Of a stretch of DNA of 64,000 nucleotides, positions 61,276-64,000 are shown in pieces. The translations under genes and the position numbers were made by a program. Within the stretch, counting starts at the first letter, position 1. Each line of letters begins with the position of its first letter. This DNA comes from Pseudomonas fluorescens. Lineage in GTDB: Bacteria; Pseudomonadota; Gammaproteobacteria; Pseudomonadales; Pseudomonadaceae. The stretch lies in contig NZ_MOBX01000016.1 of the NCBI RefSeq assembly GCF_003732425.1, positions 620,001 to 684,000 on the forward strand. Reading direction: 5' to 3'. A model generated the notes under the pieces. The model had not been told where the DNA came from. It made no database searches and was given only the letters and a program-made list of their open reading frames with translations.

Positions 61276-62802
61276 GTGTCAGTGGAACTTTGGCAGCAGT
61301 GCGTGGAGCTTTTGCGCGAGGAGCTGCCTGCCCAACAATTCAACACCTGGATCCGTCCACTACAGGTCGAAGCCGAAGGCGACGAGTTGCGCGTCTACGC
61401 ACCGAACCGTTTTGTGCTGGACTGGGTCAACGAAAAGTACCTGGGCCGCGTCATTGAACTGCTGGATGAGCATGGCAACGGCATGGCGCCGGCGCTCTCC
61501 TTATTAATAGGCAGTAAGCGCAGCTCGGCACCGCGTGCCGCACCGAATGCACCGCTGGCCGCCGCACAGGTTTCCCAGGCTCAGGCCAATGCCGCACCTG
61601 CGAATATGCCGGCAGCCACACAGACGCCTGCACCGACGGCCAAGCGCTCTACGCAGAAAAGCCCGGAAGTCAGCGATGAACCGTCTCGCGACAGTTTCGA
61701 CCCGATGTCCGGTGCCGCTTCGCAGCAAGCCCCGGTTCGCGCCGAACAGCGCACCGTGCAGGTCGAAGGCGCACTCAAGCACACCAGTTACCTGAACCGC
61801 ACCTTCACCTTCGAAAACTTCGTCGAAGGTAAATCCAACCAGCTCGCCCGCGCGGCGGCCTGGCAAGTGGCGGACAATCCCAAGCACGGCTACAACCCGC
61901 TGTTCCTTTATGGCGGCGTCGGCCTGGGTAAAACCCACTTGATGCACGCGGTGGGTAACCATCTATTAAAGAAGAACCCGAATGCCAAGGTCGTGTACCT
62001 GCATTCCGAGCGTTTCGTGGCCGACATGGTCAAGGCGCTGCAACTGAATGCGATCAACGAGTTCAAGCGCTTCTACCGTTCGGTGGATGCTTTGCTGATC
62101 GACGATATTCAGTTCTTCGCCCGCAAAGAGCGCTCGCAGGAAGAGTTTTTCCACACCTTCAACGCCCTGCTTGAAGGTGGGCAGCAGGTCATTCTCACCA
62201 GTGACCGCTACCCGAAAGAAATCGAAGGCCTTGAAGAGCGCCTCAAATCGCGCTTCGGCTGGGGCCTGACGGTTGCTGTCGAGCCGCCAGAACTGGAAAC
62301 CCGCGTAGCGATCTTGATGAAGAAGGCCGACCAGGCCAAAGTCGAGTTGCCGCATGACGCCGCGTTCTTCATTGCCCAGCGCATTCGCTCCAACGTCCGT
62401 GAGCTCGAAGGCGCGCTGAAACGCGTGATCGCTCACTCGCACTTCATGGGCCGCGACATCACTATCGAGCTGATTCGCGAATCCCTGAAAGACCTGTTGG
62501 CGTTGCAGGACAAACTGGTCTCTGTGGATAACATTCAGCGTACCGTCGCCGAGTACTACAAGATCAAGATATCGGACTTGCTGTCCAAGCGCCGTTCGCG
62601 CTCGGTGGCTCGTCCGCGTCAGGTGGCCATGGCCTTGTCCAAGGAACTGACCAACCACAGCCTGCCGGAAATCGGCGATGTGTTTGGTGGCCGCGACCAC
62701 ACGACCGTGTTGCACGCCTGCCGCAAGATCAACGAACTTAAGGAATCCGACGCGGACATCCGCGAGGACTACAAGAACCTGCTGCGTACACTGACCACTT
62801 GA
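61276..62802 (+). CDS. dnaA: Chromosomal replication initiator DnaA
   Basis: A 508-residue AAA+ initiator. Domain I (SVELWQQCVELLREELPAQQ) is followed by a Pro/Ala/Gln-rich variable linker (about 80-165). The ATPase domain has Walker A GGVGLGKTH near residue 216 and Walker B LLIDDIQFF near 278. The C-terminal DNA-binding domain carries the signature FGGRDHTTVLHACRKI. The start is GTG at 61276 after AGGGGA. It is followed by dnaN after 39 bases. A perfect DnaA box occurs inside the gene at 62523-62531. Confidence 0.98.
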   Translation: MSVELWQQCVELLREELPAQQFNTWIRPLQVEAEGDELRVYAPNRFVLDWVNEKYLGRVIELLDEHGNGMAPALSLLIGSKRSSAPRAAPNAPLAAAQVSQAQANAAPANMPAATQTPAPTAKRSTQKSPEVSDEPSRDSFDPMSGAASQQAPVRAEQRTVQVEGALKHTSYLNRTFTFENFVEGKSNQLARAAAWQVADNPKHGYNPLFLYGGVGLGKTHLMHAVGNHLLKKNPNAKVVYLHSERFVADMVKALQLNAINEFKRFYRSVDALLIDDIQFFARKERSQEEFFHTFNALLEGGQQVILTSDRYPKEIEGLEERLKSRFGWGLTVAVEPPELETRVAILMKKADQAKVELPHDAAFFIAQRIRSNVRELEGALKRVIAHSHFMGRDITIELIRESLKDLLALQDKLVSVDNIQRTVAEYYKIKISDLLSKRRSRSVARPRQVAMALSKELTNHSLPEIGDVFGGRDHTTVLHACRKINELKESDADIREDYKNLLRTLTT

Positions 62803-62841
62803 TGAACACCAGCGCAGCTTATTAAGGCAAGGGACTAGACC

Positions 62842-63945
62842 ATGCATTTCACCATTCAACGCGAAGCCCTGTTGAAACCCCTGCAACTGGTCGCAGGCGT
62901 CGTCGAGCGCCGACAGACCTTGCCGGTACTCTCCAACGTGCTGCTGGTTGTCGAAGGCCAGCAACTGTCGCTGACCGGTACCGACCTCGAAGTCGAGCTG
63001 GTTGGTCGTGTGCAACTTGAAGAGCCGGCTGAAACAGGTTCCATCACCGTGCCTGCGCGCAAGCTGATGGATATCTGCAAAAGCCTGCCCAACGACGCGC
63101 TGATCGACATCAAGGTCGACGAGCAGAAGCTGGTCGTGAAGGCTGGCCGTAGCCGCTTCACCCTGTCGACCCTGCCTGCCAACGATTTCCCGACCGTTGA
63201 AGAGGGTCCGGGTTCGCTGACGTGCAGCCTTGAGCAAAGCAAGCTGCGTCGCCTGATCGAACGCACCAGCTTCGCCATGGCCCAGCAGGACGTGCGTTAT
63301 TACCTCAACGGCATGCTGCTGGAAGTGTCCGAAGGCATCATCCGCGCTGTGGCCACCGACGGTCACCGTCTGGCCATGTGCTCGATGAAAGCCGATATCG
63401 GCCAGCCGGATCGCCATCAGGTGATCGTGCCGCGCAAAGGTATCCTTGAACTGGCACGTCTGCTCACCGAGCCAGATGGCAACGTCAGCATCGTATTGGG
63501 TCAGCACCACATCCGTGCGACCACTGGCGAGTTCACCTTTACCTCGAAACTTGTCGACGGCAAATTCCCGGACTACGAGCGCGTACTGCCGAAGGGTGGC
63601 GACAAACTGGTGCTGGGCGATCGTCAGGCCCTGCGTGAAGCGTTCAGCCGTACCGCGATTCTGTCCAACGAGAAGTACCGTGGTATCCGTCTGCAACTGG
63701 CCAGCGGTCAGTTGAAGATCCAGGCCAATAACCCGGAGCAGGAAGAAGCGGAAGAAGAAGTGGGCGTTGAATACAACGGCGGCTCTCTGGAAATCGGCTT
63801 CAACGTGAGCTACTTGCTCGACGTGCTGGGCGTGATGACCACCGAGCAGGTTCGTCTGATCCTGTCCGACTCCAACAGCAGTGCGCTGGTGCAAGAGTCC
63901 GACAACGACGATTCGGCTTACGTTGTCATGCCGATGCGTCTGTAA
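62842..63945 (+). CDS. dnaN: DNA polymerase III beta clamp
   Basis: A 367-residue sliding clamp made of three similar domains. It starts MHFTIQREALLKPLQLVAGV and ends YVVMPMRL, the conserved C-terminus that lines the partner-binding pocket. An AAGGCAAGGG ribosome-binding stretch precedes the ATG. It is co-directional with dnaA and recF. Confidence 0.98.
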   Translation: MHFTIQREALLKPLQLVAGVVERRQTLPVLSNVLLVVEGQQLSLTGTDLEVELVGRVQLEEPAETGSITVPARKLMDICKSLPNDALIDIKVDEQKLVVKAGRSRFTLSTLPANDFPTVEEGPGSLTCSLEQSKLRRLIERTSFAMAQQDVRYYLNGMLLEVSEGIIRAVATDGHRLAMCSMKADIGQPDRHQVIVPRKGILELARLLTEPDGNVSIVLGQHHIRATTGEFTFTSKLVDGKFPDYERVLPKGGDKLVLGDRQALREAFSRTAILSNEKYRGIRLQLASGQLKIQANNPEQEEAEEEVGVEYNGGSLEIGFNVSYLLDVLGVMTTEQVRLILSDSNSSALVQESDNDDSAYVVMPMRL

Positions 63946-63959
63946 TCAGCTGACCCTGG

Positions 63960-64000
63960 ATGTCCTTAAGTCGTGTTTCGGTCACCGCGGTGCGCAATCT
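63960..64000 (+). CDS. recF: RecF, N-terminal fragment (cut by window edge)
   Basis: The ATG at 63960 opens a frame reading MSLSRVSVTAVRN before the window ends. This is the usual start of Pseudomonas RecF, the recombination mediator encoded after dnaN. Only 13 codons are visible, so identification relies on gene order. Confidence 0.8.
   Translation, partial: MSLSRVSVTAVRN

Noticed and set aside
61966..63894. 642-codon open frame on the - strand opposite dnaA and dnaN
   Set aside because: Shadow of two universally conserved genes; no domain and no ribosome-binding site.

Overview
The window comes from the origin-of-replication region of a Pseudomonas chromosome, most likely the P. fluorescens group. 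The evidence is the gene order rpmH-dnaA-dnaN-recF, the set yidC/yidD/rnpA, mnmE-mnmG-rsmG-parA-parB, the atp operon and glmU-glmR-glmS; uniformly high-GC coding sequence; REP-type repeats of Pseudomonas type; a Pseudomonas-type parS; and an A-band-like D-rhamnose polysaccharide locus. No rRNA, tRNA, insertion sequence, prophage or CRISPR array was seen.

Layout. (1) 1-4335: a zinc-sparing cluster on the + strand: a zinc/manganese-type ABC importer (ATPase, permease, binding protein), a gamma-carbonic anhydrase and a second dihydroorotase, with almost no spacing. (2) 4434-7745: a DUF3617 protein, cardiolipin synthase and cyclopropane fatty acid synthase. (3) 7832-9773 (- strand): a bufferin-type copper-binding RiPP cluster (precursor, DUF692/MNIO maturase, DUF2063 partner). 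(4) 9884-15829 (- strand): four translationally coupled genes, three SPFH/band-7 membrane proteins (one with a histidine-rich N-terminus) and a P1B metal ATPase. This is the least described system in the window. (5) 16041-22126: dihydrolipoyl dehydrogenase, an Lrp-type regulator divergent from a LysE exporter, and a DUF3142 lipoprotein next to a large repeat-rich envelope protein. (6) 22264-36536: the common-polysaccharide (A-band) locus. rmd-gmd-wbpW-wzm-wzt-wbpX-wbpY-wbpZ lie on the + strand. Two paralogous glycosyltransferases, an acyltransferase and a methyltransferase are divergently transcribed. (7) 36656-40390: a three-domain flavin/iron-sulfur oxidoreductase, a glutathione transferase and a LysR regulator. 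(8) 40466-44607: glmU-glmR-glmS. (9) 44726-51844: the F-type ATP synthase operon. (10) 51993-64000: the replication and segregation core.

How the parts fit. The right third is the conserved origin-proximal core: envelope precursors (GlmU/GlmS), ATP synthase, ParAB, tRNA modification, membrane protein insertion and replication initiation. Two origin-like intergenic regions flank mnmE-yidC-yidD-rnpA-rpmH. They can be aligned by eye over about 200 bp in the same orientation, so the origin module appears to be duplicated. At least 22 perfect DnaA 9-mers were noticed, mostly between 40 and 62.5 kb, and a perfect parS lies about 48 kb left of dnaA. The left third is rich in metal-related functions: zinc uptake and zinc sparing, a copper-type RiPP and a metal ATPase with SPFH partners. 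Positions were worked out by hand from the printed sequence. No alignment or search was run.
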